A stretch of DNA of 64,000 nucleotides from Lumnitzera littorea (GCA_024138015.1 JAMXBB010000003.1:38032806-38096805), one strand, 5' to 3'; shown: positions 43,490 to 55,336, numbered from the stretch's first letter. The notes: a model not told the origin generated them from the letters alone. Numbers and translations are program-made.

Positions 43490-46245
43490 TGTACCAGCCC
43501 TATTAATATCCAGACACCTCCTCCGATTATGTCATTCCTGCCTACATGCATTGCATTTAGTTTTGTCAAACCACTCACGAATGTACATCTCCATGTGATA
43601 TTGCTTACGCCTAGGTTTACCTTTTTTTCGTAATAAGTCAATATTCGAGTGAAAATAAGGGAAGCTAACTTATGGCTAATTCAACTCATCATCAGTCGGG
43701 TAGAAATGAACTTGATAACAATCTATTTGGTTTGCTCACTTATACCATGGCCCTATTGCCAATTTGCTATCCACTCTCATACTTATTGTAGCAACACATG
43801 CATGGGAGCAAGCGATCCTATATATTTACCACTTTTGACAAGTGCAAGTGCAGCCCTTGAAGTCAACTATATGTGTCCTTCCTCTTTCCTTCAATCCTGT
43901 TGTCGTCATTTGACTACCAGTTAAAATCTTGAAAATATCATTCTGCAAGCTAAATGAAATAACTGTATGTATACTTGCTCGCCCCCTCTAAGTTTCATAC
44001 ATCTTTATGACGTAATTAGTGTAGGTCTTGCTAGAATCGATTACCTCCTTGGCATCCTTAAGCCTTTCCTCTCAATAGGTGACACAGTTGTAAAATATCT
44101 TCTTCACTAATGCAATAATGGGTAATCCACGCACTGATTTCAAAATAGAATTATAACTCTCAATAATGTTTGATGTCATGTATCCAAAACATTAACATCC
44201 ATCATATGCGAGAGTCTACCTATCCAAAGCAATATTATCGAGCCATGTGAAAGTGTCCTCCTTGGCCTGGGCTAACTTCTGCATGAAACATTCGAATTTC
44301 GTTATTGTGCCTAAACACCTGCAAACCATATAAGTTTCTTGCATAACTGGTTTTTGTGGACCGTGTACTAGCAATGTGTCAAAGTTACTAACAATGTATC
44401 GTAGACAATATCTCCAAACTAAAAATGGTGGTTGCCAACCTACTGATGGTTCCTTGTACGCAGAGTCAATATCGGATGCCTTGTTGGATACAAGACATAA
44501 GGCTTCCCCCTTCTGGCTGACTACATGTACTTTAAGCTTCTGTAGGAACCACCCCCAAGTTTCTACCGATTCTATGTCAACAAGAGCAAATGCCAATGGA
44601 ATAATTAAATTGTCCCTATCCATACTACAAGCTACTAACAACTTATGTACGTACTTCCATATAAAAATGTGCCATCAACACATACAATAGGTCAACAGTA
44701 TTTAAAGGCTTCAACACATGCCCAAATGTCCAAAAAACTTACTTGAACTGAGATTAACCTTGCTTTGGTGAACTACTCTAACCCCAATCCACTTATGTTC
44801 CCGGATTACTCAACTTCATTGCATTTAATAATCTCGGCAACTCATTATACGACTTCTCCTAATTACCATATATCATCTCAACAGCCTTTCGCCTCGAAAA
44901 CCCTTCTATTGTTTACTGTATACTCATACATAGTTTGCACATTAGCTACAAGATCAGATATCTTAACATCAGGGTTGTTTCGTACATTATTGATGAATAG
45001 TATAGCCATTACGTTGCTGTTAAGTTGAGGATGATCCTAGTTCATCATTGGGTTCGCATAAGTGTGCAAACCCTCTAAAATTATTATTTTGAAAAGACCC
45101 TCTACTTTCTTCAAACAAGCCCGTAGTCTCTTCTTATAACCCTATTCTTTATTTTTACAATAGATAGCGTATACATTCGATTTAGAAATGTCTACATGAA
45201 AATCACAGTAGTTCCTTAGGTAGAATGACTTAACTGCATTTATGAGATCCTTCTTTGTGTTGAAATGCATATCGAAACTCAAGTCATCAGAGTTGATGAT
45301 GTTACTGTATATTTCATTAACATCTCTCTCAAATATTACACAGTCATTGCAATTGTACTGGCTATTGTAAAATGGGACATGATCTTTGATAAGCTTGTCA
45401 ACAGGTTCGTTTATTTACGGAAAGTCTTTAAACTGCCTACTTGACAATATTTCACTATTTTGATGGTATGCCCTACTTAGGTTGTCACTGCGAAGTGTTT
45501 AGACCGACATACTGCTCCTGCTAACATATGATCTTACCTAGGCCTCTCCCAAATCCTCAGCATGGTCATCTTTGAGGCCAACATCATCTTCATCACCATC
45601 CTTATCATCCTCATCACCATCCACATCTACCATATTCTCCCCATCATCGACATTTATATCCATGTACATTCTCTCTACATACGGATCATAAGACTCTTCA
45701 TGTTTGATAATGGGACTCAATGCTTCGTCAAGCTACTCTTCTGTGATATTCATGTACTCGTACTCAGATAAATCCATGTATGATTCATTTGATTGATCCA
45801 CATTTGTTTGCTCCACACCGATCATTATTGATTGTACATTAGGATCCGAAAGGGTTGGATTGTCTAGCTCATATATTTCATACTCATGTATTTCATACTC
45901 ATTTTGGGCACTCAATTCCCCAATATGCCTTATACACATTTCTTGAATACTTCATTCTCCAAAAGACTCTACCATCTCAATGAAATTCTCATTATTCTCA
46001 TCATCTTTAATGGCCATCAACTTGTAGACAACTTCAACATCACGGAAAAAGGGACGTCTATGCACAAGTTCAACACCACTCGAGTCAACTCTAGTACATC
46101 TACAAATTCTCTGACTAAAATGATAAAAGTTTGAATCCTTCCTAATTTTCAACTTCTTAATAGGCTCCCAATCATATTTCGGTTCCTAGTTACCTATCAC
46201 TATATTTCCATTTGTATATACAATAACTTTCACATAATCTGCCAT
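43490..46245 (-). pseudogene. MURA-type MULE transposase gene
   Basis: Cut-and-paste transposase of the Mutator superfamily, read on minus from MADYVKVIVYTNGNIVIGN at 46245, inside the right TIR. An acidic stretch (near 45538-45720, rich in DGDEDD) precedes the core. The DDE/MULE domain at about 44720-44216 shows CVDGTFLYG, KLLVACSMDRDN-IIPLAFALVDIESVETWGWFLQKL and YCLRYIVSNF. A SWIM zinc finger, CTCTC..IACSHACVA, lies near 43800-43865. A CCHC knuckle, CNACRQE*HNRRRC, lies near 43515-43556 with Gly turned into a stop. A 2-base frameshift follows CVDGTFLYG near 44665. At least six stops kill it. Confidence 0.87.
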
Positions 46246-47098
46246 TTCCACCTTAATAATACCACAATGAATCGAATATTTAGATAATATTATAAACTTC
46301 ATATACACACCGAGCGACAACTTTACGAAATGCACTTAATCATTTCAGTAAGTTGTGTCGTCAACACAACTACTTAGCTTTAACTTTCTAATTCGACTCA
46401 ACATAATAAAAAATGCAAATATATATATATATATATACACAACAATTTCCATTTACATTCCAACATTATTCATACCTACATTCATATAACTTATCTGCCG
46501 CAATACAAAACAATCCTAAATTTATACAACATACAATAAATTTTTATGAAATATTAATAATTTATACAACCTACGATATATTTACGATTATAAAATTTAT
46601 GTAATAACGTAACAATTTTTTTTTAAATAATAATTTTATAATGTTGATTATTAATAAAATAAATAATATGCTTATAAGTTAGAGATTGTTATCTATTTCA
46701 GACGTTCACTTGCGTAAAGAAATGGTCTAGTATTTCAACTATGGGTTTTCTCGAGTTTTCTTTATATTTTAGAAATTTCAAAAAGTAATATAGGTAAGAA
46801 TGAGCTATGGTCGTACAAATTGAGATTTTTATACCTAGCTTACTAAAGGCGTATGTATTGTATGTGCCTTCAATTATAACTAATTACACTGAAGGCACAT
46901 TCAGTATATACGCCTTCAATTATAATAAATTATATTAAAGGTTCATCTATTGTATGCGCCTTTAGTGTAAAAAACATGAGTAACTAAAAGTGTATTCACT
47001 TAATGCGCTTTTGGTATATTATATTTGTAATTTTTTTTTTAAACAAACCCTTTTTCCGTAATATTTTTTAGAGAAAAGCCCGTATTCATATAAAACTC
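46186..47098 (-). repeat. Right TIR of the 7.86-kb MULE
   Basis: Inverted partner of 39243-40397. It includes the first 19 or so codons of MURA. An (AT)n run lies near 46420-46436. Confidence 0.88.
46842..47015. repeat. 33-nt imperfect palindromes, right array of four
   Basis: Units at 46842-46874, 46888-46920, 46934-46966 and 46983-47015, all 33 nt, repeat with period 46, 46 and 49. Each reads like ACT(G/A)AAGG..GTAT...ATGCGCCTT..AGT with variation. Confidence 0.8.
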
Positions 47099-47107
47099 TA
47101 AACTAAA

Positions 47108-48819
47108 AAGTATTAAATTAGACACTAGGATTGCACAAAGCAAGATTTTTTTTTTTTAACCCATTGCTACAGTGCATCACGTGTTGAACAAGTGATTTTC
47201 TCCTTCATAAAGATAGCAACTAATGGAAATAATGGAGGAGGACATGTCTGAGTAAGCTCAACTCTAATCCTTATCATTTTTCGGCATCTTTTATCCTAAT
47301 AACTCCTAATCAATGGCCTAAAACCATTTTTTACTCGGATCAATACTTTTAAACCTTTAGATTAAAGCTCTATATGGATCATCGAAGTTCAAATTAGCTT
47401 ATCACAAAGTTTAAATCCACACATTTGTATCTCATTTTCTTAAAAATTTAATGCTTGGTCAAAGGCTATTATAAATACGGATCCATAAATTAAAAGTAAT
47501 ACCCTTTCCATCGTGTTTCGACAATGATCATAATTTCAAATCCAAAACTCATTGTTGGCCATGTTTATCTACTATTCTTTGAGCTTTATCTTCTTTTTCT
47601 AACCTTTGACTATAAATAGTCAAGCTCACCAAGCTCTTGAATGGGGAAGACTCTCCCAAGAAACCATAAAGTTAGCAATATTAACCCACGTTGACCTCCA
47701 TATCCAAAGCATTCTTCCTTTTTCTTAACAGAAAAAATGAAAAGAAACTTTCATTAAATTAACTAAGTAAAGCCTTCTCTATCTCTTCTCCTCCACCCAA
47801 ACTCATAACAATATCCTTTTTAGGACTTATTAATTCTTCTTTTAAGTTCTTTGCTTCTAAAAAAAAAAATGTAATAAGTAAAGATTGTTTTGAAGAATAT
47901 TAAAATTATTAATAAATTTTCTATTTTTTAATGAAATAATTACGTATATCTTGATCTTCAATAATAGGTACGTAAATACTCATAACAACCACAATAATAG
48001 AAGAATTTTTTTTTCTTCATTTTTCTTCGCTCTCTTTTGAACTTAGAGTTTCTTTCTTTTTACAAAAATATAAAAGTAAATTAAAGTAAATAATATTTAT
48101 TTTTTCCATTATCTTTTTTAGTTGGTTATTATCTTGAAAATTATTAATCCTCTTATTTTTTTAGGAAAATTTTGTTTAGTAACTGCCTTTTAGTTTTAAA
48201 AGATCATCCCTAAGTCTAGAAAAGTTTTCAAATATTGGTGTTCTTCTGAAAATTAAAATTGGTCATCTCAACCAATTTTAGTTTTCATTTTTTCTGATTC
48301 AACCAAAATTGGACTTCACAAGAAGAAAATTCCCCATTGAAATATAAACGGAAAGGAGTTTGTTATATAATTTGTAAAGATCTGTTATTAGATATTGACT
48401 TGTAACTCCTTTTTCAACCTCTAAGACTTGTAACTCATTTCCTTTAGTTTCTTTCCTGTCCTTATTTCCCCTTCTTTCCTCATTTAAGTCAGGAAGAACT
48501 GCCTTAAGCTATTATCCCATTAATACATATAGGCATCTATAATGGTTAAATGATTTTTTGGGTAACTAATTATAAGCAACACTGCAACAGAGGATCCAAC
48601 ACAGATCATCACAAATTAAATAGAGATGATACCCGGCAATCCGCTGCCTCGGGCAGAATAAAGACAAAAACCGAGCTCATCCACGACAAACCAAATCAAC
48701 GAACCACTCAAATATTTACCCAGCTTTCGTTCAAATGTCTCTTAACACTGTCATTTACAATTACCATATTTCTATATAATATCTAAAAAAAGTTATGTAA
48801 AAACATTTTTTTTTTTATC
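47108..48819. other. Intergenic stretch before the F-box gene
   Basis: No coding gene is recognised. It has T-rich and A-rich runs, and probably contains an LTR-like promoter piece around 47611 (listed separately). 48550-48819 is the presumed 3' flank of the F-box gene. Confidence 0.4.
47611..47618 (+). promoter_or_regulatory. Candidate TATA box, possibly in an LTR remnant
   Basis: TATAAATA in a C/T-rich context is followed 24 bases later by an ATG opening a 17-codon frame. No gene follows, so this could be the promoter of a decayed LTR or be chance. Confidence 0.25.
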
Positions 48820-49845
48820 TTAAAAAAAAGTGCTCAAAAGAACTGCTGAAATCAAAACCCCAAACCCAACACACAAAACATCCAAAGTCCCTTCCCTCCG
48901 CAATTTCTTCTCCTTTCTTTTCCTCTTCATTTCAACAAACTTCTCGCAAAATTTCACTCTCACTTTCTCTTTCCTCTCCATTTTACCCTCGGAACCCCTC
49001 AGCAAAATTACCACACTGTCCCTCCCGTTTAAGTACATTCCATCCATATCCTCCACTTGCAGACTCACTCCTTTCACCTGCATTTCACCGCCCTGACTCC
49101 ATCCACACGTGACAACAACCACGCACTGCACGAGCTCCCCACTCGACCCTTCCTCTCTGGGTTGAACCGCGCCGAACCGTGCCTGTATTTCACCGCTCAA
49201 CCAGTGCCGCTGAACACTAAACGGCTTGTAGGATGATAGATTCACGGATCGCTTCCTCGTCAGATCGATCAGTATCCAACTCAGCCTTAATCCTTCACTC
49301 ACATCGCGACACGTGTCATCCGAATCGCGAAGACTCACAGCTGTCGAGACTGCGTCTTTTGGCTCCGACACATCGATCCGAAAGGGCGAGCTCCGAAACC
49401 AGGCCGAATCAGTCTCCGTCTCCACGCTCTTATTGAGGATCGGTTTGCCTCTGTATGTGATATCGACGGCGGAGACGATCTCCGGAGGAAGATCAGGTTC
49501 CGTTCCCCTGGAGATGCACTCCGATGGATTTGTTGATGAGGATGATATGAATGATTGAGAGAAAAAAGAGCGAGGACCACCGGGGAAGGTGGAGATGAGG
49601 TGGCGGACACGCGGCAAGGCAGTGGACGGCCACGTGGAGTGGCAGACGTTCGTCCAGAGGTGGTCATTGGAGGCTAAGGTTCGGAATTGGGAAGAAGTGC
49701 AGGAAGCGAGAGCTAGGGTAGTGCCGTCAAGGCGAGTAAAGATTTCAGTCCGGAGGATGTCGTCATGGAGAGTATGGATTGTTGCCGCCATGTTGGTAGC
49801 GGAAGGCGGTGGGAGAGTGGAGCAAGAAGTAGTGGCAGAAGACAT
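48820..49845 (-). CDS. F-box protein, CFB/At2g27310-like, with C-terminal membrane anchor
   Basis: An intact single-exon 341-residue protein. The F-box is at about residues 25-72 (LHDDILRTEIFTRLDGTTL, LASCTSSQFRTLASNDHLW, then NVCHSTWPST), followed by the family signature RVRHLISTFPGGPRSFFSQSF. The middle part resembles Arabidopsis At2g27310 and At2g36090 and the cytokinin-induced F-box protein CFB. A basic stretch (KRKRKEKKLRR, about 310-320) precedes a C-terminal hydrophobic segment (LDVLCVGFGVLISAVLL), also known in CFB. By family it should be a substrate adaptor of an SCF ubiquitin ligase; targets are unknown. The start at 49845 matches the usual MSS beginning; the Met at residue 19 is an alternative. 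The plus-strand frames over it are shadows. Higher GC and unbroken codons set it apart from the mobile elements on both sides. It is the only likely functional host gene in the window. Confidence 0.9.
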   Translation of the reverse strand: MSSATTSCSTLPPPSATNMAATIHTLHDDILRTEIFTRLDGTTLALASCTSSQFRTLASNDHLWTNVCHSTWPSTALPRVRHLISTFPGGPRSFFSQSFISSSSTNPSECISRGTEPDLPPEIVSAVDITYRGKPILNKSVETETDSAWFRSSPFRIDVSEPKDAVSTAVSLRDSDDTCRDVSEGLRLSWILIDLTRKRSVNLSSYKPFSVQRHWLSGEIQARFGAVQPREEGSSGELVQCVVVVTCGWSQGGEMQVKGVSLQVEDMDGMYLNGRDSVVILLRGSEGKMERKEKVRVKFCEKFVEMKRKRKEKKLRREGTLDVLCVGFGVLISAVLLSTFF

Positions 49846-49885
49846 TGCGTTTTGGCGCAGGGAATGAAGAGTGGACGATGGATTG

Positions 49886-49893
49886 ATTTATAT
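49886..49893 (-). promoter_or_regulatory. Candidate TATA box of the F-box gene
   Basis: The minus strand reads ATATAAAT about 40 bases before the start codon. This would give a very short 5' leader, so a start site further upstream is also possible. Confidence 0.4.
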
Positions 49894-49894
49894 G

Positions 49895-50424
49895 GTCTTA
49901 TGGTTCCCGAAAGCCCCTATTCTTCAACATAATTTACTGGATTGCCATTGATTAACGTATTTTGGTTTTTTCTATAAATGTTTTTATTTTCTGAAGCATA
50001 TAAGATCTAGCTAGCATCTAGCTGCTAGTGCCAGCTACAATGCACAAGGTAGTATCATTTATTATTCCGTTAGATAAAAGAAGTGTTTATTATTCTAAGT
50101 AAAGCTTTTTCTTTTTAAACAAATTTAAAAAAAATCATCTGTCCTAAAAAGTTGTTTCTTCTCATTTTAATATCTACATTTCATAGAAAATCCGTAGGCA
50201 CAAAATCATATCGTCTTTATTATATCAACCACAACTAGGTGCTACTAAACAAAAACGATAACAAGAGAGGACTATTTTCAAACAATAAAATTATTCATGA
50301 AGATATTTTTATTATTGGATAATTTTTGTATAAGAATTCCGCTAATGATTTTTTCTTTTTTTCTTTAGAACCCTTATTAAATCTTAAGAAAAAAATTTTA
50401 CACTTGTTAGACATGATTACAGGT
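49895..50424. other. Upstream region of the F-box gene
   Basis: About 500 bases of AT-rich DNA with no element or gene seen. It holds whatever promoter the F-box gene has and is cut off by the LTR element at 50430. Confidence 0.5.
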
Positions 50425-50429
50425 ATAGA

Positions 50430-51174
50430 TGAAATACTCTAATTAAAGTAAAATTGATAATTAAATAATAAAATTTATTTAGGTTATGACGATATAAAAA
50501 GTATCACTAATAAGAAAAATTTTCAACTTATAAATCTTAAAGTAATTTTAGATTTATTTGAATATTTATTTCCTATAGTATAATTATTTAAACTAAGGAG
50601 TATGGTAAGGACTCTAAATTCTAAGTTCTATATATAAAAGACTTAAATAAAAACTTATATTATATCCATTTATATATGTGAATAATAATCATGATATGGT
50701 GGGCTCATGTGAATCCCTGTGTTGTTTTCTAGTCTAAATTAAAGATAATTAAATTGTTGGTGTTTATATTTTGTAATAGTTGCATTAAATGCGTGTATAT
50801 GTTTTGGGCTTGGGATCTATTTATGTTTGTACATTTATACTAGGCTTCGGCTCATTCTTCTATTTTTACAATTATATGTCAACTGGATTAATTTACAAAA
50901 AGTATAAAAATTGCTAACATCAAGTTGGGAAAGTGAGGTGGTTGGTTTTGTATGTTATAAAAGATCAAGATTTAGTTATTAGTGTGTTTGTAGCTAAAAT
51001 AAGTAACTTGTAAGTTACTTGAATTGATGTATTTCAAGAATTATTGTTTTGTACCTAAAAAATGGTTGTTATAAGTAATTATAGAGATTATAGTTAATTT
51101 TAGAGCATTAACGTATTCCTGAGTAATAAGGATACGTGATGGGTTGTGATGCCTTTGGGTTTTGAGGTGTTACA
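50430..51174 (+). repeat. 5' LTR of the LARD-like element (745 bp)
   Basis: It matches the first 175 and last 740 bases of the 3' LTR. The junction where the middle is missing lies near 50605. A TATATAAAAG motif is near 50630. Confidence 0.88.
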
Positions 51175-51181
51175 ACTTAGG

Positions 51182-51193
51182 TAGTATTAGAGC
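51182..51193 (+). promoter_or_regulatory. Primer-binding site of the LARD-like element
   Basis: TAGTATTAGAGC, two mismatches to the complement of initiator Met-tRNA, lies seven bases after the 5' LTR. Confidence 0.7.
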
Positions 51194-52310
51194 TAAGATT
51201 AGAGAATCTTAGAGAATTTATAATGATGAATCAAGAATAGCTAAGGAAGTTGATCACAAGGAACATAGGTGAGATTAGGTTGTTTGATCTTTAAGGAGTT
51301 TAGCTTTATGAACCTTAGATGAATTTTAGGCTTATGAATCATAGAAGATTTTAGGTTTGATGACTGCTAAGAAGATTAACTCAACAGATGCTTGAAGAGT
51401 TAAGTTAGTGGAACCTCAAAGCGCTTAGGCTATAAAATCATAAAATGGCTTAAGAGGTGGATCATAGGAGGATCGAGGTTGATGATCGCTAACAACTTAG
51501 GACAATCGATCATAGATATGCTTAGGTTAATTGATCCTAGAAAGCTTAAGCAATTAATTAGAGTGGCATGAATGAAGCGTGCTGAGTAAATGAGAAAACT
51601 AAGTAGAATACGAGTCCGATTTGACAGTGAATGAGAAGCTACCTTATTTCCTATCTTCTTAGATTTGATTTTCATTAAGTATCCTTAAAACATGTAAATT
51701 AAAATTTGTAAGATTAATAGTAGATATAAAAATATTTAGAGAGAATTTGATAAAAATCACCTTAAAAAAAACGTATATTTATGCTTACATAACTCATATA
51801 AATAGATATAGTTAGTAAAATAGCATAACAAGCACCTATACATAATCTATCCAAACACAAGACTACTCATCACATCTTACATGATGAGCAGTAACACATA
51901 AGAAATGGAATAATGAATAAAAGGTTAATTTATGAAACAAAATTTAAAAGATTTAAGGAAGCTTAATGTATAGATGCCTATAATGAAATAAATGAATGAG
52001 TCCTTTTTATGCTATGAAATGGCATGTTGGTTTTATATGAGTTAGTAATGGTTATGTTGTATTTATGAGTCTGAGTCAAGTCGGTTGGTCTGAGTAGAGT
52101 CCAGTGTTAGTTAAGTTTGGTTAGTCAAGTAAATGTTGAGTTGACATTCATCGATCTCGTTACATGTATGCTTATGTGAAGTTGTAAAGAGTATAAACAT
52201 ATTAGCACTAATTGAAAATCTTTGATTGATAATCGTAATTGAAAGTTGATGGATAGAAGATGCAAATATACCAAGTGTTTCTTTTAGTAGAGACTTTGAG
52301 GACAAAATTT

Positions 52311-52327
52311 CTTTAAAGGAAGGAAGA
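52311..52327 (+). promoter_or_regulatory. Polypurine tract of the LARD-like element
   Basis: AAAGGAAGGAAGA directly precedes the 3' LTR. Confidence 0.7.
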
Positions 52328-52328
52328 A

Positions 52329-55190
52329 TGAAACACTCTGATCAAAGTAAAAATGATAATTAAATAATAAAATTTATTTAGGTCATAACGATATAAAAAG
52401 TATCGTTAGTAAAGAAAATTTTCAACTTATAAATCTTAACGTAATTTTAGGTTTATTTGAATATTTCTTTTGTTCTATAGTATAATTATTTAAACCAAAG
52501 AGCACAGTAACGTTTTTTTAAATAATTCTTATTATATTTAATCATAAAATAAAGATAATTTTATTTTACAAATAAAGTATATATTTTTTATTTTATATTA
52601 TATTCACCATATCTCTTCCCATATTTTAATCCCTTTCATATTTTCTTATTATCCTTTACTCTTTTATTTTAATTTTATTTTCCCCTAATTTTCTTAGATT
52701 TCCTACCCTAAATTCTAATAGATTTTATCTTCTTTCAACCCTACCATAAATCTTCTCATCTCTTACATACCTAGACCCCCCAAATCCTCTTTCGCTTATC
52801 GTTCTCCCTTATCCCCTCTCTCTCTCGCTCTCTCTTTCTTTTTGAAAACCCATCAAACCCCCATTAATTCTCTTAAACTCTTAACTCACTCTCCTATCTT
52901 CACAATCTCTCTCTCTCTCGTTGTCGTAATTATTGGTTGGACCCCACCCTTACAAATTTCTCTTGCTTTACTGTAATCTCTCTTGCCTCATTTCATTCCA
53001 AACCATTGGAGCCATACCCCTTTAATTCTCTCTCTTGCTACAATTCCCCATTCATCGAACCCTACCCTTATTTGCCTCCTTTATTTTTATCACCAACCCC
53101 TAACCTCTCTTATTGGATATCATAACCACACCATACCCCACTCTCAAATCTCTTCATTGTTTTATTTCTTAGACAATGACGAGTGCAGTTTCGTTCCCAT
53201 TATTGTTTCGAGCTTATTCTAGTAAAGTTATTTATCGATAATTGTTTTAGATTTTTATAGCACAAAGTATAAACTTCAGTTTTATTATTTTCTAGTAAGA
53301 CTACCGTTTGGTGATGAATTCATATTTATCAGTCACTCTTTTTCTTAGATAAATATCTAATGAGATGACTCGATTATCTTTTCGGTATCGTATATGTATC
53401 ATATTGTTTTATTTTCCTCTATTATATTAATAAGTAATTATATTTCTAGTAAATAAGTTTTTATTATAAATTATGTTATATATTGTATTATATAATTATT
53501 ATATATAGATTTGGATTTGATTTATTGCCTTTTGTTGAATGTAGGTTTATGTTGGTACTTGTTTAATATATGTACTATTTCAATTAGTGATTTTAGTCCG
53601 CGGATGATTCCATTCTTTTATATTATGTCTTTGATTCATTATTATTATTATTAAAATAATTTCTATTGTGATTATTATCATTATTATATTTGGTATTAAT
53701 ATTTATGGTATGTCTGTTAAAGCTTCCACTTACTAATATGCTTTTCTTTTATGTATTTATATGAACTTTAGAATTTTTTAATAATATACGTATTCTTATT
53801 ATATTGGTTAGTAAACTATATGTTTTAATATTCTCGTTTCTTAAATCAAGTATATATGTTTACTGTAATATTCCTATTCATATACCTTTATGATACGAAT
53901 AAAATAAATAGTGTTACATTAATATGTCAACAATCTACTTTATCGTATTATATATATTTATTTATTTATTACATATTATTTTAAGTTTCTTTCTTTGAGT
54001 AATGAATTGGTTTGACTAATTTTACTAGGGATATTTAAATTGACAAAATAGTTATATTACTAAGTAATAAATTAATAAAAGACTCATGAATAATAATTGG
54101 ATAGAAACCTAGTTATTAATCTTCTCAAATAAATTCGTATTGGATATTAAGTTTCTCCTTAGATGGGTAGATAGGAGTTAGTCGATATGGATTTAAAGTT
54201 GTGGAATTTCAGTTAACGGTTGAGAAGTACATAGGGCTTAATTGTTTGCTCATACTTGCTAGGACATAGTAAGTTAACCAGACTAATTTATATTTAGCCT
54301 AAATAAATGGTTTGTTGATTATGATTGACCCACTCACTCTAGGAGCCTACATTGGTAGATTTTTAGAGGAGCAACTATTGATTATACGCGAGGTTTCCCT
54401 AGTAGATTTTCATATGAGTTGACGCAACTAGAATATTAGGTTTCTAGAATCTGAACTACGAGTGTAAAGGACTTAAAGGAAAACTTATATTATATCCACC
54501 TATGTATATGAACAAAGATCATGGTGTGACTGGGTTATGAGAACCTCTATGTTGTTTGCTAGCCTAAATTAAAGATAATTAAATCATTGTTGTTTATATT
54601 TTGTTATAGTTGCATTAAATGCATGTATATGTTTTAAGCTTAGCATCCATGTGTGTTTGTGTACTCATATTAGGTTTCAGCTCATTCTTCTATTTTTATA
54701 ACTACAGATCAACTCAATAAATTTACAAGAAGTATAGAAATTGCTAATATCAAGTTGGGAAAGAGAGGCGGTTGGTTTTATATGTTGTAGAAGATCAAGA
54801 TCTAGCTATTAATATATTTGTAGCTAAAGTAACTTGCTTATGAGTCACTCGAATTGATGTATTTAGAGAATTATTGTTTTGTACTTAATAAGCGATTATT
54901 GTAAGTGATTATGGAGGTTGTAATCGATTTTAAAACCTTAATGTGTTCTTGAATATGGAGGTTGTATTTGATTATGAAGGTTTTGTATGTTGTAGAAGAT
55001 CAAGATCTAGTTATTAGTATGTTTGTGGCTAAAGTGACTAATTAATGTATTTGGAAAATTATTGTTTTGTACCTAATAAGAGGTTATTACAAGCAATTAT
55101 GGAGCTTGTAGTTGATTTTAGAGCCTTAACGTGTTCTTAAATAATAAAGACGAGATGGGTTGTAGCATCCTTAGGTTGTAGAGTGTTACA
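52329..55190 (+). repeat. 3' LTR of the LARD-like element (2.86 kb)
   Basis: Starts TGAAACACTC and ends GAGTGTTACA. The middle includes C/T-rich microsatellite tracts (52820-52850, 52905-52920). Near 54790-55130 a block of about 210 bases (GTTGTAGAAGATCAAGATCTAG...AATTATTGTTTTGTAC...) is tandemly duplicated, which the 5' LTR has only once. Small coding frames (52937-53222) show no domain. Confidence 0.85.
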
Positions 55191-55254
55191 ATAGATTAAC
55201 TTCATAAATTGTCATATAATTTTGTATGTGAATGACATATAAGTAGGTAACTGC

Positions 55255-55336
55255 GAGAAAACGAAAAATATGCAAAAGAAAAAATTACAAAATTATTGTT
55301 CCTGGAAAAATATTCCTAAGAATACGGCAGACAAAA
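55255..55336 (+). repeat. Left TIR of the 5.8-kb MULE
   Basis: Inverted match to 61003-61083, including ATGCAAAA, AAAATTACAAAATT and AAGAATACGG blocks, with small gaps in A-runs. Confidence 0.8.

Larger units (their letters stand above)
39243..47098. mobile_element. 7.86-kb Mutator-like element with plant mobile domain gene and MURA gene
   Basis: Both ends begin GAGTTTTATA(C/T)GAATACG and are flanked by a perfect 9-bp TSD, TAAACTAAA (39234-39242 and 47099-47107), the size expected for MULEs. The TIRs are very long: about 1,155 bp on the left and 913 bp on the right. Two genes point inward: a plant mobile domain gene on plus (40433-42666) and a MURA transposase gene on minus (46245-43490). 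Each starts at or beside the inner edge of a TIR, as in maize MuDR. Both genes carry stops, so this copy is dead, but its structure is complete. Confidence 0.92.
51175..52328 (+). other. Interior of the LARD-like element
   Basis: 1.15 kb without coding capacity. It contains short repeated purine-rich phrases such as GATCATAG and TTAGGTT. Small frames here are chance. Confidence 0.7.
50430..55190 (+). mobile_element. Non-coding LTR retrotransposon (LARD-like) with unequal LTRs
   Basis: The two LTRs (TGAAA(T/C)ACTC...GTGTTACA) are flanked by a perfect 5-bp TSD, ATAGA (50425-50429 and 55191-55195). A Met-tRNA-like primer-binding site follows the 5' LTR and a polypurine tract precedes the 3' LTR. 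The 1.15-kb interior has no gag or pol, so it depended on another element. The 5' LTR is 745 bp and the 3' LTR 2,862 bp. The extra 1.95 kb (about 52505-54450) lies in the middle of the 3' LTR, so the 5' LTR has probably lost it. Confidence 0.9.

Noticed and set aside
49335..49667. 110-residue minus frame overlapping the F-box gene
   Set aside because: Alternative frame of the F-box coding sequence with no domain; the 341-residue frame carries the F-box.
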